NCBI RefSeq assembly: GCF_903645355.1
Contig: NZ_CAHJXR010000003.1
Location: forward strand, 186,001 to 250,000
From: Schaalia sp. Marseille-Q2122
GTDB taxonomy: Bacteria > Actinomycetota > Actinomycetes > Actinomycetales > Actinomycetaceae
Direction: 5' to 3'
Length of the DNA stretch: 64,000 nt
Under the pieces are notes generated by a model that saw nothing but the letters and a program-made list of their open reading frames with translations, was not told the origin of the DNA and did no database searches. Shown here piece by piece: positions 27,485-37,036 of the stretch. The position numbers and the translations under genes were made by a program. Every line of letters begins with the position of its first letter. Within the stretch, counting starts at the first letter, position 1.

Positions 27485-28177
27485 ATGGCTGCACAGCAGC
27501 GAGGCAGGAACGGTCAGGAAGGCACTGAGCGCGCTGACGGCGAACGCCGTGGCCGCCGCGAGGGCCGGCAGGACCGTCGCGACAATCGTCGCGCCGAGGA
27601 CAAGAACCAGTACATCGAACGCGTTGTCACCATCAACCGCGTCTCCAAGGTTGTGAAGGGTGGACGTCGTTTCTCCTTCACCGCCCTGGTCGTCGTTGGT
27701 GACGGTGAAGGCACCGTGGGTGTAGGCTACGGAAAGGCCAAGGAAGTTCCCCAGGCTATTTCCAAGGGTGTTGAGGAAGCGAAGAAGAACTTCTTCCGCG
27801 TTCCCATGATCCGCCGCACTATCACCCACTTCGTGCAGGGGCGCGACGCCGCCGGCGAGGTGCTCCTCCGCCCGGCAGCTCCCGGTACCGGCGTTATCGC
27901 CGGTGGTCCGGTTCGCGCCGTGCTCGAGGCCGCCGGTGTGCACGACGTGCTCACCAAGTCCATTGGTTCAGACAACGCAATCAACATCGTTCACGCAACC
28001 GTGGCTGCTCTCAAGCAGCTCGAACAGCCTGAGGCCGTTGCAGCCCGACGTGGCCTGCCCCTCGAGCGTGTTGCTCCCGCAGCAATGTTGCGTGCACGCG
28101 CCGAAGGTGAGGCCGAGGCTCGCGCCAAGGCTGAAGAAGCCGAGGCTGAGAAGGCCGCTGCAGGGGTGAGCGAGTGA
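27485..28177 (+). CDS. rpsE: 30S ribosomal protein S5
   Basis: A 230-residue S5. A charged N-terminal extension of about 45 residues and an Ala/Glu-rich C-terminal tail flank the conserved core ([32 protein letters not shown]). S5 shapes the mRNA entry site and decoding fidelity. Confidence 0.97.
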   Translation: MAAQQRGRNGQEGTERADGERRGRREGRQDRRDNRRAEDKNQYIERVVTINRVSKVVKGGRRFSFTALVVVGDGEGTVGVGYGKAKEVPQAISKGVEEAKKNFFRVPMIRRTITHFVQGRDAAGEVLLRPAAPGTGVIAGGPVRAVLEAAGVHDVLTKSIGSDNAINIVHATVAALKQLEQPEAVAARRGLPLERVAPAAMLRARAEGEAEARAKAEEAEAEKAAAGVSE

Positions 28178-28359
28178 TGGCAAATCTGAAGATTACCCAG
28201 GTCAAGTCCACCATCGGCACCAAGCAGAACATGAGGGATACCCTGCGTACCCTCGGTCTGCGTAAGATCGGCCAGAGTGTCGTGCGTGAGGATACTGACG
28301 CTGTTCGCGGCGCAGTTCGCACCGTTCGTCACCTGGTGACCGTTGAGGAGGTCGACTGA
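28177..28359 (+). CDS. rpmD: 50S ribosomal protein L30
   Basis: A 60-residue L30 ([29 protein letters not shown]). ATG 28177 overlaps the rpsE stop by one base. Confidence 0.96.
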   Translation: MANLKITQVKSTIGTKQNMRDTLRTLGLRKIGQSVVREDTDAVRGAVRTVRHLVTVEEVD

Positions 28360-28361
28360 TT

Positions 28362-28844
28362 ATGGCCAACTCCAAGGCTACTGAGGGCGCAACCGAGAAG
28401 GTTCGCGTCATCAAGCTCCACCACCTGCGTCCCGCTCCGGGCGCCAAGACCGCTAAGACTCGCGTCGGCCGCGGTGAAGGCTCCAAGGGTAAGACCGCTG
28501 GTCGTGGTACCAAGGGTACGAAGGCCCGCTACCAGGTGAAGGCAGGTTTCGAGGGTGGTCAGATGCCCATCCACATGCGCCTGCCCAAGCTGCGCGGCTT
28601 CAAGAACCCCTTCCGCGTTGAATTCCAGGTCGTCAACCTCGATCGCCTGCAGGAACTGTTCCCTGAGGGTGGCAAGGTGACCGTGGAAGATCTCGTTGCA
28701 CGCAACGCAGTGCGTGACGGCCACGCCGTCAAGGTGCTGGGCACGGGCGATGTGACCGTCAAGTTCGACCTCGTGGTCGATGCTTGGTCGGCCTCCGCCG
28801 AAGCCAAGATCACTGCGGCTGGCGGTAGCCTCACGGCCCGCTGA
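28362..28844 (+). CDS. rplO: 50S ribosomal protein L15
   Basis: A 160-residue L15 with [32 protein letters not shown]-type Gly/Lys-rich N-terminus and the core [19 protein letters not shown]. Slightly extended at the N-terminus. Last ribosomal gene of the spc block. Confidence 0.96.
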   Translation: MANSKATEGATEKVRVIKLHHLRPAPGAKTAKTRVGRGEGSKGKTAGRGTKGTKARYQVKAGFEGGQMPIHMRLPKLRGFKNPFRVEFQVVNLDRLQELFPEGGKVTVEDLVARNAVRDGHAVKVLGTGDVTVKFDLVVDAWSASAEAKITAAGGSLTAR

Positions 28845-28856
28845 AACGTGTGAGGA

Positions 28857-28892
28857 GGGGTGGTCCGGTGGTAAACCGGGCCACCCCTTTCC
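28857..28892 (+). terminator. Hairpin between rplO and secY
   Basis: GGGGTGGTCCGG (28857-28868) pairs with CCGGGCCACCCC (28876-28887) with one G-U pair, followed by TTTCCCC. It probably ends most spc transcripts, so secY likely has its own promoter in the following 150 bases. Confidence 0.7.
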
Positions 28893-29043
28893 CCACGAAT
28901 AGGACCAACGTCCTAAATGACTTTTTTGGAGTGACATCGTCTTGTCACCGAAACTCGCATATTTCCCCGTCCCTCGGGTACGCTTTCCACAGTCCTAATC
29001 CCGAGACCACGGGTTTTCCCCACAACACCGGAGGAGGAACGCC

Positions 29044-30336
29044 TTGCTCAGTGCGTTCGCGCAGGCATTCCGCACACCCGACCTTCGTCGGAAGCTGCTC
29101 TTTTCCCTGCTGATCATGGCCCTGTTCCGCCTGGGAACCTTTATTCCCGCACCAGGCGTGGACACCAAGGCCGTCCAAGCATGTTTGGCCCAACAGGAAC
29201 AGGCGTCCCTGCTGGACCTCGTCAACCTCTTCTCCGGTGGCGCACTCCTCCAGCTGTCGATCTTCGCTCTGGGCATCATGCCCTATATCACTGCGTCGAT
29301 CATCATTCAGCTGCTGCGCGTGGTCGTCCCCCGCTTCGATGACCTCCACAAGGAAGGCCAGATCGGGCAGGCGAAACTCACCCAGTACACCCGCTACCTG
29401 ACGATCTTCCTTGGCGTGCTCCAGTCGACCACGACCATCACCCTGGCTCGATCGGGCGCACTGTTCCCGACCTGTCAGCAGAGCATCATTGCTGATGACT
29501 CTGTGACCAGCTTCCTTGTCATGGTGATCGTGATGACGGCAGGTACCTCGGTCATCATGTGGCTCGGTGAGCTCATCACTGAACGTGGTATCGGCAATGG
29601 CATGTCTTTGCTGATCTTCACCTCGATCACCGCCCAGCTTCCTTCGCAGCTGCTCTCCATCGGCCAGGGCGGTAACTGGAGCGCCGTCGCTGCCATCGTC
29701 GCAATGATCCTGGGCGTGACCATCGCTGTGGTCTTCATTGAGCAGGCGCAGCGTCGCATTCCCGTCCAGTACGCCAAGCGCATGGTTGGACGCCGCACCT
29801 ACGGAGGCTCCTCGACCTACATCCCCCTGAAGATCAACATGTCGGGCGTTATCCCCGTCATCTTCGCTTCCTCGCTTCTGGCAATGCCTTCACTGGTGGC
29901 ACAGTTTGGCGCTCAGGACGCTGACTGGGTGCTTTGGATCCGCACGAACTTCTCGTCTACCGCATGGCTGTACCTGACTGTCTACGCGCTGCTGATCCTG
30001 TTCTTTGCCTTCTTCTACACGTCGATCACCTTCAACCCTGAAGAGGTCGCAGACAATATGAAGCGCTACGGTGGCTTCATTCCTGGCTACCGCGCTGGTC
30101 GCCCCACCGCTGAGTACCTGCGCTACGTCGTCAACCGCATTACGAGCGCCGGCGCTGTTTACCTCGTGGTGATTGCGCTCCTGCCCTCTCTCCTGATCAT
30201 TCCGCTGGGCCTTGGGGCTGGACAGATGCCCTTCGGCGGCACGACCCTGCTGATTATCGTGGGCGTTGGCCTGCAGACCGTGAAGGAAATCAACACGCAG
30301 CTGCAGCAGCATCACTACGAAGGCTTCCTCCGATGA
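29044..30336 (+). CDS. secY: Protein translocase subunit SecY
   Basis: A 430-residue channel protein of the Sec translocon with ten expected membrane helices. The N-terminus LSAFAQAFRTPDLRRKLLFSL and the conserved GIMPYITASIIIQLL mark the family. It starts at a rare TTG (29044), supported by an excellent GGAGGAGG site 5-12 bases upstream. It overlaps adk by four bases. Confidence 0.97.
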   Translation: MLSAFAQAFRTPDLRRKLLFSLLIMALFRLGTFIPAPGVDTKAVQACLAQQEQASLLDLVNLFSGGALLQLSIFALGIMPYITASIIIQLLRVVVPRFDDLHKEGQIGQAKLTQYTRYLTIFLGVLQSTTTITLARSGALFPTCQQSIIADDSVTSFLVMVIVMTAGTSVIMWLGELITERGIGNGMSLLIFTSITAQLPSQLLSIGQGGNWSAVAAIVAMILGVTIAVVFIEQAQRRIPVQYAKRMVGRRTYGGSSTYIPLKINMSGVIPVIFASSLLAMPSLVAQFGAQDADWVLWIRTNFSSTAWLYLTVYALLILFFAFFYTSITFNPEEVADNMKRYGGFIPGYRAGRPTAEYLRYVVNRITSAGAVYLVVIALLPSLLIIPLGLGAGQMPFGGTTLLIIVGVGLQTVKEINTQLQQHHYEGFLR

Positions 30337-30926
30337 CAACCCTCATCTTGCTGGGCCCTCCTGGGGCTGGCAAAGGAACTCAAGCCAAGCGGATTGCCGA
30401 ACGCCTCGGCATCCCGGCCATTTCGACTGGCGCCATCTTCCGGACCAACATGTCGGAAGGCACCGAGCTGGGTAAGCAAGCCGCCCTCTACATTGATCGC
30501 GGCGAGTTTGTTCCCGACTCCGTGACCAACCCGATGGTGAAGGCGCGCCTCGCAGCTCCCGACGCTCAGAACGGCTTCCTGCTTGACGGCTACCCTCGCA
30601 CCCTCGATCAGGCGCACGTCCTGCGTGACATGCTTGCTGACCTGGGGATCACGCTCAACCTCGTCCTTGAGATTGAGGTTGACGAGGACGAGGTCGTCAC
30701 CCGCATGCTCAAGCGCGCCGAGGAGCAGCACCGCACGGACGATACCGAGCCGGTCATGCGCCACCGCCTGGAGGTCTACCGCGAGCAGACCATGCCGATG
30801 GCGACCTACTACGCAGACCAGGATCTGCTAGAGGTTGTGGATGGCTCAGGCAGTATTGATGAGGTATCCGAACGGATCTTCGCCGTTTTGGATGCCTTGC
30901 CAACCTGCGAACGCACACAGGGCTGA
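30333..30926 (+). CDS. adk: Adenylate kinase
   Basis: A 197-residue short-lid adenylate kinase (ATP + AMP to 2 ADP). GPPGAGKGTQ is the P-loop, LLDGYPRTLDQ the NMP-binding/core segment. No zinc lid is present. The usually acidic residue after ISTG in the AMP-binding helix is Ala here (ISTGAIFR). The secY-adk-map order is standard. Confidence 0.96.
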   Translation: MTTLILLGPPGAGKGTQAKRIAERLGIPAISTGAIFRTNMSEGTELGKQAALYIDRGEFVPDSVTNPMVKARLAAPDAQNGFLLDGYPRTLDQAHVLRDMLADLGITLNLVLEIEVDEDEVVTRMLKRAEEQHRTDDTEPVMRHRLEVYREQTMPMATYYADQDLLEVVDGSGSIDEVSERIFAVLDALPTCERTQG

Positions 30927-30932
30927 CCGGCA

Positions 30933-31799
30933 GTGGGCCGCATTGAACTCAAGACACGAGACCAGATTCGCTACATGCGTGAAGCTGGTCTCGTTGTCGC
31001 TCGGATTCATTCTGCGTTGCGTGCAGCTGCCGTCCCCGGCGTACCGACGGGCGAACTTGACGCGATCTGTCACGAGGTCATCCGCAATGCCGGTGCGAAG
31101 TCGAACTTCCATCGCTACTACGGCTACCCTGCCTCGGTGTGTATTTCCCCCAATGATGTGGTCGTTCACGGTATTCCCGGCGACTACGTCCTGCAGGCGG
31201 GTGACATTGTGTCCTTTGACTGCGGTGCCTTCGTGGAGCGCAGGGGGAAGCAGTGGCACGGCGATGCCGCCTTCACCATGATTATTGGCGAGGACGAGGC
31301 TGCCGGTCAGGTTGATGGGGTCGTCTTGCAGCGTCGCCGCGAGTTGGAGGCAGTGACCCGCGAGGCTATGTGGGCCGCGCTGGCAAGCCTTGCCAAGGGC
31401 AAGCGCGTGGGTGCTGTTGGAAACGCCGTTGAAGATGTTGTGGCTGCGAAGGCCGATGAGCTCGGCTGGGAAGCGGGCATCGTCGAGGAATTCACGGGGC
31501 ACGGCATTGGCACTGCCATGCATCAGGCGCCCGATGTGCTCAATTATCGTGTGCGTGGGGTGACGGCCCGCCTCAGGCCCGGCATGGTGCTGGCTGTTGA
31601 GCCCATGCTGACCACCGGCGGGATTGACACCTTCACTGAGGATGATCAGTGGACGGTGCGGACCATGGACGGGTCGGATGCCGCCCAGTGGGAGCACTCG
31701 GTGGCAATCCTCGACGATGGTATTTCGATCCTCACAGCACCTGACGGGGGAGTGGCGGGTCTGGCTCCCTATGGTGTGACGCCGGTGCTCCTTGACTAA
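30933..31799 (+). CDS. map: Methionine aminopeptidase, type I
   Basis: A 288-residue metalloprotease that removes the initiator methionine. Metal ligands are recognisable in SFDCGAF (Asp), HGDAAFT (Asp), TGHGIGTAMH (His), AVEPML (Glu) and QWEHSVAI (Glu). It starts at GTG 30933, 6 bases after adk. Confidence 0.96.
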   Translation: MGRIELKTRDQIRYMREAGLVVARIHSALRAAAVPGVPTGELDAICHEVIRNAGAKSNFHRYYGYPASVCISPNDVVVHGIPGDYVLQAGDIVSFDCGAFVERRGKQWHGDAAFTMIIGEDEAAGQVDGVVLQRRRELEAVTREAMWAALASLAKGKRVGAVGNAVEDVVAAKADELGWEAGIVEEFTGHGIGTAMHQAPDVLNYRVRGVTARLRPGMVLAVEPMLTTGGIDTFTEDDQWTVRTMDGSDAAQWEHSVAILDDGISILTAPDGGVAGLAPYGVTPVLLD

Positions 31800-31878
31800 A
31801 GGCCCGGCGCGGGGCGGTACCGTGTGAGCAACGGAATGCCTCTGGGGCGTCAAGACGACGCCGACAGGCAGCCTGCGA

Positions 31879-31909
31879 AGAAGGGAGTGGGGGACCCCCA
31901 CTCCCTTCT
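31879..31909 (+). terminator. Hairpin ending the secY-adk-map unit
   Basis: AGAAGGGAGTGGGGG (31879-31893) is complementary to CCCCCACTCCCTTCT (31895-31909), allowing about a 13-bp stem with a small loop. There is no T-run. The rest of the 285-base gap to infA should hold the alpha-block promoter; none could be fixed with confidence. Confidence 0.6.
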
Positions 31910-32084
31910 GCGCTAAAAGGTGAGGGAGTGAACAGTGTTGTTGACTACCACAAAACCCTGCGCATGGCCTATTGTGGATAGTCGGGCGTGTCCACGCATA
32001 CCCGCATTCGGATGAGTGTCGGGCCGGGCGCGCTCTGCGGTAACACCGCGGTACTACTGGACATACTAAGGACAGACGGAGTTC

Positions 32085-32306
32085 ATGGCGAAGAAGGACG
32101 GCGTCATCGAGATTGAAGGCACGGTTATTGAAGCCCTGCCTAACGCAATGTTCCGCGTGGAGCTGAGCAATGGTCACATTGTTCTTGGCTACATTTCGGG
32201 CAAGATGCGTCAGCACTACATTCGTATCCTCCCTGAGGACCGCGTTGTGGTGGAGCTGAGCCCCTACGACCTGTCCAAGGGCCGTATCGTTTACCGCTAC
32301 AAGTAA
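32085..32306 (+). CDS. infA: Translation initiation factor IF-1
   Basis: A 73-residue IF-1 (OB fold), beginning [20 protein letters not shown] and ending [12 protein letters not shown]. It occludes the A-site during initiation. First gene of the infA-rpmJ-rpsM block. Confidence 0.97.
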   Translation: MAKKDGVIEIEGTVIEALPNAMFRVELSNGHIVLGYISGKMRQHYIRILPEDRVVVELSPYDLSKGRIVYRYK

Positions 32307-32354
32307 ACCAACCGACACGACAGCGCCATGCTGACATGGCGTGGAGGTATACCC

Positions 32355-32468
32355 ATGAAGGTCAAGCCGAGTGTCAAGACGATCTGTGACAAGTGCAAGG
32401 TGATTCGTCGCCACGCTAAGGTCATGGTCATCTGCGACAACCCCCGGCACAAGCAGCGTCAGGGCTGA
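32355..32468 (+). CDS. rpmJ: 50S ribosomal protein L36, zinc-binding form
   Basis: A 37-residue protein starting [19 protein letters not shown]. Zinc ligands C11, C14, C27 and H32 mark the C+ form. It lies 48 bases after infA. Confidence 0.96.
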   Translation: MKVKPSVKTICDKCKVIRRHAKVMVICDNPRHKQRQG

Positions 32469-32524
32469 ATCCTGATCCTGTAGCTGGAATTGGGGCCGAG
32501 AAGGCCCGTCAGCATCACACCAAA

Positions 32525-32576
32525 CGTTGCCTAGCAACGACCCCCGGTTCGGAGGCCGGGGCCGGAGATCATCCGG
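32525..32576 (+). promoter_or_regulatory. Three tandem hairpins before rpsM
   Basis: CGTTGC/GCAACG (32525-32539), CCCCGG/CCGGGG (32542-32561) and CCGGA/TCCGG (32562-32576) stack with almost no spacing. In E. coli the leader at this position binds S4; whether this structure does so is unknown. Confidence 0.45.
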
Positions 32577-32618
32577 ATGGAGTGGTGACGACCTCCGAAA
32601 ACCCACTGGAGAAACAAA

Positions 32619-32990
32619 ATGGCACGTATTGCCGGCGTAGACCTCCCTCGCGAAAAGCGTATGGAGATCGCGCTTACCTACATCTACGGTGTTGGACGCA
32701 CCCGCGCCAAGGAAACCCTCGAGGCCACCGGTGTGAGCCCCGACCTGCGCGTGAAGGACGCCACCGAGGACGACCTCGTCAAGCTGCGTACCTACATCGA
32801 ATCCAACTACAAGGTCGAGGGTGACCTGCGCCGCGAGGTTCAGGCCGACATCCGCCGCAAGATTGAGATCGGTTCCTACCAGGGTCTTCGCCACCGCCGC
32901 GGCCTGCCCGTTCACGGCCAGCGCACGAAGACGAACGCTCGTACCCGCAAGGGCCCCAAGCGTACCGTCGCAGGTAAGAAGAAGAAGTAA
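32619..32990 (+). CDS. rpsM: 30S ribosomal protein S13
   Basis: A 123-residue S13 ([50 protein letters not shown]). It contacts the P-site tRNA and bridges to the 50S. A GGAG site precedes the ATG. Confidence 0.97.
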   Translation: MARIAGVDLPREKRMEIALTYIYGVGRTRAKETLEATGVSPDLRVKDATEDDLVKLRTYIESNYKVEGDLRREVQADIRRKIEIGSYQGLRHRRGLPVHGQRTKTNARTRKGPKRTVAGKKKK

Positions 32991-33046
32991 TAGACCCGGC
33001 TTGAGCTGCAGGCCCCTGTAGCTCTTCGACATCGAAGGAACTTTCA

Positions 33047-33454
33047 ATGGCTACTAAGTCCACCCGCTCCTCCGCGTCGCGCAAGCCGCGTCGCAAGGTG
33101 AGCAAGAACGTCACCCACGGCAACGCCTACATTAAGTCGACGTTCAACAACACCATCGTCTCCATTACCGATCCCACCGGCGCCGTTATCGCCTGGGCTT
33201 CCTCCGGCCAGGTCGGCTTCAAGGGTTCGCGTAAGTCCACCCCCTTCGCCGCTCAGCTCGCTGCTGAGGCTGCTGCACGTCGCGCACAAGAGCACGGCAT
33301 GAAGAAGGTTGACGTCTTCGTGAAGGGTCCCGGCTCCGGCCGTGAGACCGCGATCCGTTCCCTCCAGGCTGCTGGCCTTGAGGTCGGTTCGATCCAGGAT
33401 GTCACTCCCCAGGCACACAACGGCGCTCGTCCTCCGAAGCGTCGCCGCGTCTGA
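33047..33454 (+). CDS. rpsK: 30S ribosomal protein S11
   Basis: A 135-residue S11 with [22 protein letters not shown] and the C-terminal [18 protein letters not shown]. Part of the 30S platform. The next gene is rpoA; rpsD, which follows in many bacteria, is absent here. Confidence 0.97.
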   Translation: MATKSTRSSASRKPRRKVSKNVTHGNAYIKSTFNNTIVSITDPTGAVIAWASSGQVGFKGSRKSTPFAAQLAAEAAARRAQEHGMKKVDVFVKGPGSGRETAIRSLQAAGLEVGSIQDVTPQAHNGARPPKRRRV

Positions 33455-33616
33455 CCCGAGCCTGAGCGGGCTGTCCCCGTGCGCACGTACAGGGACAACC
33501 CCACGTCTGAGTGGCACTGCGCCCTCGGCTAAGTGGCCACTCCACACTCCCTTCCCCGTTCATCGGGACCCGCATCCGGCGTCATATGGCGGTCGCCGGG
33601 AAGAAAGGAACAAGAC

Positions 33617-34618
33617 GTGCTCATTGCAGAGCGACCCATCCTGACCGAAGAAAAAGTCAGCGACTTCCGCTCCCGTTTCACCCTCGAACCCCTCGAGCCT
33701 GGCTTCGGCTACACGCTGGGTAACTCCCTGCGTCGTACCCTGCTGTCCTCGATCCCCGGCGCAGCCGTGACCTCCATCCGCATTGATGGAGTGCCTCACG
33801 AGTTCCGCACCGTTGAGGGCGTGAAGGAAGACGTTGCCGAAATCATCCTCAACATCAAGCAGATCGTCCTCTCTTCGGAGAACGACGAACCTGTCGTGAT
33901 GTACCTGCGCAAGGCTGGCCCTGGCACAGTTGTGGCTGGAGATATCACTCCTCCTGCCGGCGTGGAGATCCACAACCCTGATCTGCACCTCGCCACCCTC
34001 AATGAGAAGGGCAAGCTGGAGATCGAACTGACCGTCGAGCGTGGCCGCGGCTACGTCTCTGCCGCTCAGAACAAGGATCCCCAGGCGGAGATCTCTCGTA
34101 TTCCGATTGACTCGATCTACTCGCCGGTCCTCAAGGTGACCTACAAGGTCGAGGCCACCCGTGTTGAGCAGCGCACCGACTTTGATCGCCTCGTCATTGA
34201 CGTGGAGACCAAGCCGGCCATTAGCCCCCGCGATGCTCTTGCCTCCGCTGGCAAGACCCTCGTGGAGCTCTTCGGCCTGATGCGCGAACTCAACGAGGAA
34301 GCTGAAGGTATTGAGGTTGGCCCGTCCACCACGGACGCCACCCTCGCTGCCGACCTGGCCCTGCCGATTGAGAGCCTGAACCTGCAGTCGCGTTCGTACA
34401 ACGCCCTGCGCCGTCGTGGCATCCTCAACATCGGCGAACTCGTTGCTCACTCCGAGGCTGACCTGCTGGATATCCGCAACTTCGGCACCAAGTCCATTGA
34501 GGAAATCAAGGAAGCCCTGGGCGCCCTTGGTATGACCCTCAAGGATTCCCTGATGCCGTCCATGCCCGGCGAGGGCGACTCCGGTTCGATCCAGTTCAGC
34601 GACGACCAGTCCTTCTGA
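33617..34618 (+). CDS. rpoA: RNA polymerase alpha subunit
   Basis: GTG 33617 gives a 333-residue alpha subunit starting [13 protein letters not shown], with AAGGA 7 bases upstream; a longer in-frame opening to 33533 has no alpha-like sequence. The N-terminal domain (to about 225, with [15 protein letters not shown]) dimerises and assembles polymerase. The C-terminal domain ([31 protein letters not shown]) binds UP elements and activators. An acidic tail ends the protein. Confidence 0.97.
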   Translation: MLIAERPILTEEKVSDFRSRFTLEPLEPGFGYTLGNSLRRTLLSSIPGAAVTSIRIDGVPHEFRTVEGVKEDVAEIILNIKQIVLSSENDEPVVMYLRKAGPGTVVAGDITPPAGVEIHNPDLHLATLNEKGKLEIELTVERGRGYVSAAQNKDPQAEISRIPIDSIYSPVLKVTYKVEATRVEQRTDFDRLVIDVETKPAISPRDALASAGKTLVELFGLMRELNEEAEGIEVGPSTTDATLAADLALPIESLNLQSRSYNALRRRGILNIGELVAHSEADLLDIRNFGTKSIEEIKEALGALGMTLKDSLMPSMPGEGDSGSIQFSDDQSF

Positions 34619-34667
34619 CCCTGGGCGTCGCCAGACGCTCGACTTCATACTTTTGTAGGAGACACCA

Positions 34668-35219
34668 ATGCCCACCCCCAAGAAGGGTGCTCGCCTGGGC
34701 GGCAGCCCGGCACACCAGAAGCTGATCCTGGCTAACCTGGCCACGCAGCTCATTGAACACCGCGCCATCACCACCACCGAAGCTAAGGCCAAGATGCTGC
34801 AGCCTTACGTGGAGAAGATGGTGACCAAGGCTAAGCGTGGCGATCTGCACGCTCGTCGTACCGTTGCTAAGCGCATCACCAACAAGGATGCTCTCTACGA
34901 GCTCTTCGACGTGATCGTTCCCGCCATGGATGCTGAGCGTAAGGGCGGTTACACCCGCCTGACTCGCGTTGGCTACCGTAAGGGCGACAACGCTCCTCTG
35001 ATGCGCATCGAGTTCGTCATGGAGCGCCTTGAGAAGAAGGCTGTTGTGGCCGCTGCTGAAGCTACCGTTGCTGCTGCAGAGAAGAAGGCTGAAGAGGCTA
35101 AGGCTGAGGAAGCCAAGGCTGAAGAGCCCGCAGTTGAGGAAGCTGCTGCCGAAGAGGCTGCAGTGGAAGAGGCTGCTGTTGAGGCTGAGGCAACCGAAGA
35201 GGCTGCTGAAGAGAAGTGA
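34668..35219 (+). CDS. rplQ: 50S ribosomal protein L17 with acidic tail
   Basis: The first 120 residues are a normal L17 ([31 protein letters not shown]). They are followed by a tail of about 60 residues made almost only of Ala, Glu, Lys and Val. Such tails occur on L17 of several actinobacteria; the role is unclear. It closes the alpha block. Confidence 0.96.
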   Translation: MPTPKKGARLGGSPAHQKLILANLATQLIEHRAITTTEAKAKMLQPYVEKMVTKAKRGDLHARRTVAKRITNKDALYELFDVIVPAMDAERKGGYTRLTRVGYRKGDNAPLMRIEFVMERLEKKAVVAAAEATVAAAEKKAEEAKAEEAKAEEPAVEEAAAEEAAVEEAAVEAEATEEAAEEK

Positions 35220-35258
35220 GTGTTCCGGTACTGAGGTACCGTGCATGACCTGATGTGA

Positions 35259-35300
35259 GGCTGGGGCCCAGGATCGTAGGATCCTGGGCCCCAGCCTTTT
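35259..35300 (+). terminator. Terminator after rplQ
   Basis: A perfect 16-bp stem (GGCTGGGGCCCAGGAT at 35259-35274 with 35281-35296), a 6-nt loop and TTTT at 35297-35300. It isolates the ribosomal genes from the accessory block to the right. Confidence 0.92.
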
Positions 35301-35429
35301 GGTGTGTTTTGCCTGGTCCTGGAGCTGACCATGGTGGGTTTCTGGCGTGACAAGCGGAAAGTGTGCGACCTTGGGCCCTCTTGTCAGACAAGAGGGGGTG
35401 TGTCCTGTGACATAGTTTTGGAGGCTCTG

Positions 35430-35548
35430 TTTCACTGCTGTGAAAAGTAATTTATGTGGCGCCCTCGTGAATAATGCATCCTTCGAGGTCGGAGGATATT
35501 TGATGGGCGGACTTTGATCATTATTCACGCCCCCGGTGAAAAATGGCT
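35430..35548. promoter_or_regulatory. Cluster of GTGAA(T)AAT half-sites upstream of the DUF5979 gene
   Basis: The gap 35220-35652 has no gene besides the terminator. It contains TTTCAC/GTGAAA (35430-35435 with 35440-35445), a perfect 11-bp inverted repeat CGTGAATAATG (35466-35476) with CATTATTCACG (35519-35529), and a further GTGAAAAAT near 35536. The repeated half-site suggests binding of a dimeric regulator. Confidence 0.45.
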
Positions 35549-35652
35549 CAATTCTTGCAGCATGCTAGCAAAGGCAAAACCACCCGACTAGGGTCAGGGC
35601 AATCCTGGCGAGGATGCTCGGAGGTCGAGCATTCATCTCAATGAAGGAGAGA

Positions 35653-37008
35653 ATGATGATGACCAACACGACCGTGCCCCCACCGCAGAGCACACTTTCA
35701 CGCATACGACAGCTCGGAGGAATCCTCGGCCTTTCCGTAGCCGCCCTGAGCCTCGTGCTATCCGGAGGGGGAACCCCACCAGCTTTCGGCGCCGACGAGA
35801 CATCTCAAACAGACACACCAACAAACGCCTCCACCCCCGCCACTGAAGACGACGCGGGAACCTCGTCAATGACAACCCGTACGCCCACCGTCCGTCAGGT
35901 TGACGAGGAACGCTTCGAAGTCGCTACAACGGCGCGCGTCGACTTCATGATGAACGACAAGCCTGATCTTGAGAACAAGACCTTCACCTACTCCTACATC
36001 TGCGGGGCCGACACGGGCACTGTCGTCACAAAGGGAGACCGGGTGCCTGTGCAGACCACTCAGACCTTCCCCATGGGAACAAAATGTACGGTCACGTTAG
36101 ATACTACGAACATCGAGATTCCCCACTACCGCAACAGTATCCCCAAGCCGATCACCCTCACCATTGGACCCGAACTACTGACCGTTGAGATGGAAATCGA
36201 CTACTCACTCAAGGGAGCAGGTATAGCGCTGGAGGTCACCGCCACGGGCGTGCCCATGCTCGACGGCAGGGGATACCAATTCGCCTACGAATGCACCTTC
36301 AACGGGGAAACAATCGTGCCAAACGGATGGCCCCCAATCCTTGAAGCATCGGCCAACGAGGGCCCAGCCGTGAGTAACCTGGCGCTGCCGGTTGGCACCG
36401 TGTGCACACTGACCGAGGACGTCGACAAGGGGCACGTCCGAAGCCATACCTTGGAAGTCAACAGTCCTATCACCCTGACACTTGACACGGAAGGGGACCA
36501 CACGCTGTTCCTCTTCAAAAACGTCTACACCCGGGACACTGGAACTTTCCGGATTATTAAGTCCTCGATGGGGGCGGACACGAAGAAGAAGTTGTACACC
36601 TTCAACTACACCTGTGGGAATGAAACGGGGCAGATCATCACTCCTGGTGATGGTGGTCCGACCGGGTCGAAGGTGTATTTTCCGACGGGTACGGAGTGCG
36701 CGGTCAGTGAAGAGCTGAGTACGGCTGAGATTCCGGGCTACACACTCACGCCTGCTCCGCCGCAGACCTTCACCATTAATGACAATGGAGAAACGCCTGA
36801 TCTGACATTCGTCAACACCTACGTGAAGAAGTCAGCGACGCCGACCCCCAATACACCTGATAAACCAGGCGCGACTAGGCCCGGTAGCACCAAGCCAGGA
36901 GGCACCATCGCTTCGACCGGCACTGACGCTGGCGTCTTCGGAGCCCTAGCCGTGCTCATGCTCATTGTGGGCGGGGCGCTCGTCCTCACCCGACGCAACC
37001 GACACTAG
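35653..37008 (+). CDS. Surface protein with DUF5979-like repeats and IASTG anchor-like end
   Basis: About 451 residues. Three consecutive ATGs (35653, 35656, 35659) follow AAGGAGAG, so any may start; upstream ATGs at 35614 and 35641 lie before that site. A signal peptide ends near AFGA. Three repeats of a DUF5979-like domain follow, each with a YxYxC core (TYSYICGADTG, QFAYECTFNGE, TFNYTCGNETG) and a P(M/V/T)GT(K/V/E)C motif that suggests paired cysteines. A Pro/Thr/Gly linker, IASTG, a membrane helix and a basic tail end the protein. IASTG differs from LPXTG and is closer to the LAXTG signal of class E sortases. Binding partner unknown. Confidence 0.8.
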   Translation: MMMTNTTVPPPQSTLSRIRQLGGILGLSVAALSLVLSGGGTPPAFGADETSQTDTPTNASTPATEDDAGTSSMTTRTPTVRQVDEERFEVATTARVDFMMNDKPDLENKTFTYSYICGADTGTVVTKGDRVPVQTTQTFPMGTKCTVTLDTTNIEIPHYRNSIPKPITLTIGPELLTVEMEIDYSLKGAGIALEVTATGVPMLDGRGYQFAYECTFNGETIVPNGWPPILEASANEGPAVSNLALPVGTVCTLTEDVDKGHVRSHTLEVNSPITLTLDTEGDHTLFLFKNVYTRDTGTFRIIKSSMGADTKKKLYTFNYTCGNETGQIITPGDGGPTGSKVYFPTGTECAVSEELSTAEIPGYTLTPAPPQTFTINDNGETPDLTFVNTYVKKSATPTPNTPDKPGATRPGSTKPGGTIASTGTDAGVFGALAVLMLIVGGALVLTRRNRH

Positions 37009-37036
37009 CCTCGGCAAATCCCGCAGCGCCCGGTAG

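Noticed and set aside
30846-33047. 733-codon open frame antisense to map, infA and rpsM
   Set aside because: It crosses several certain genes and intergenic signals without any protein-like motif.
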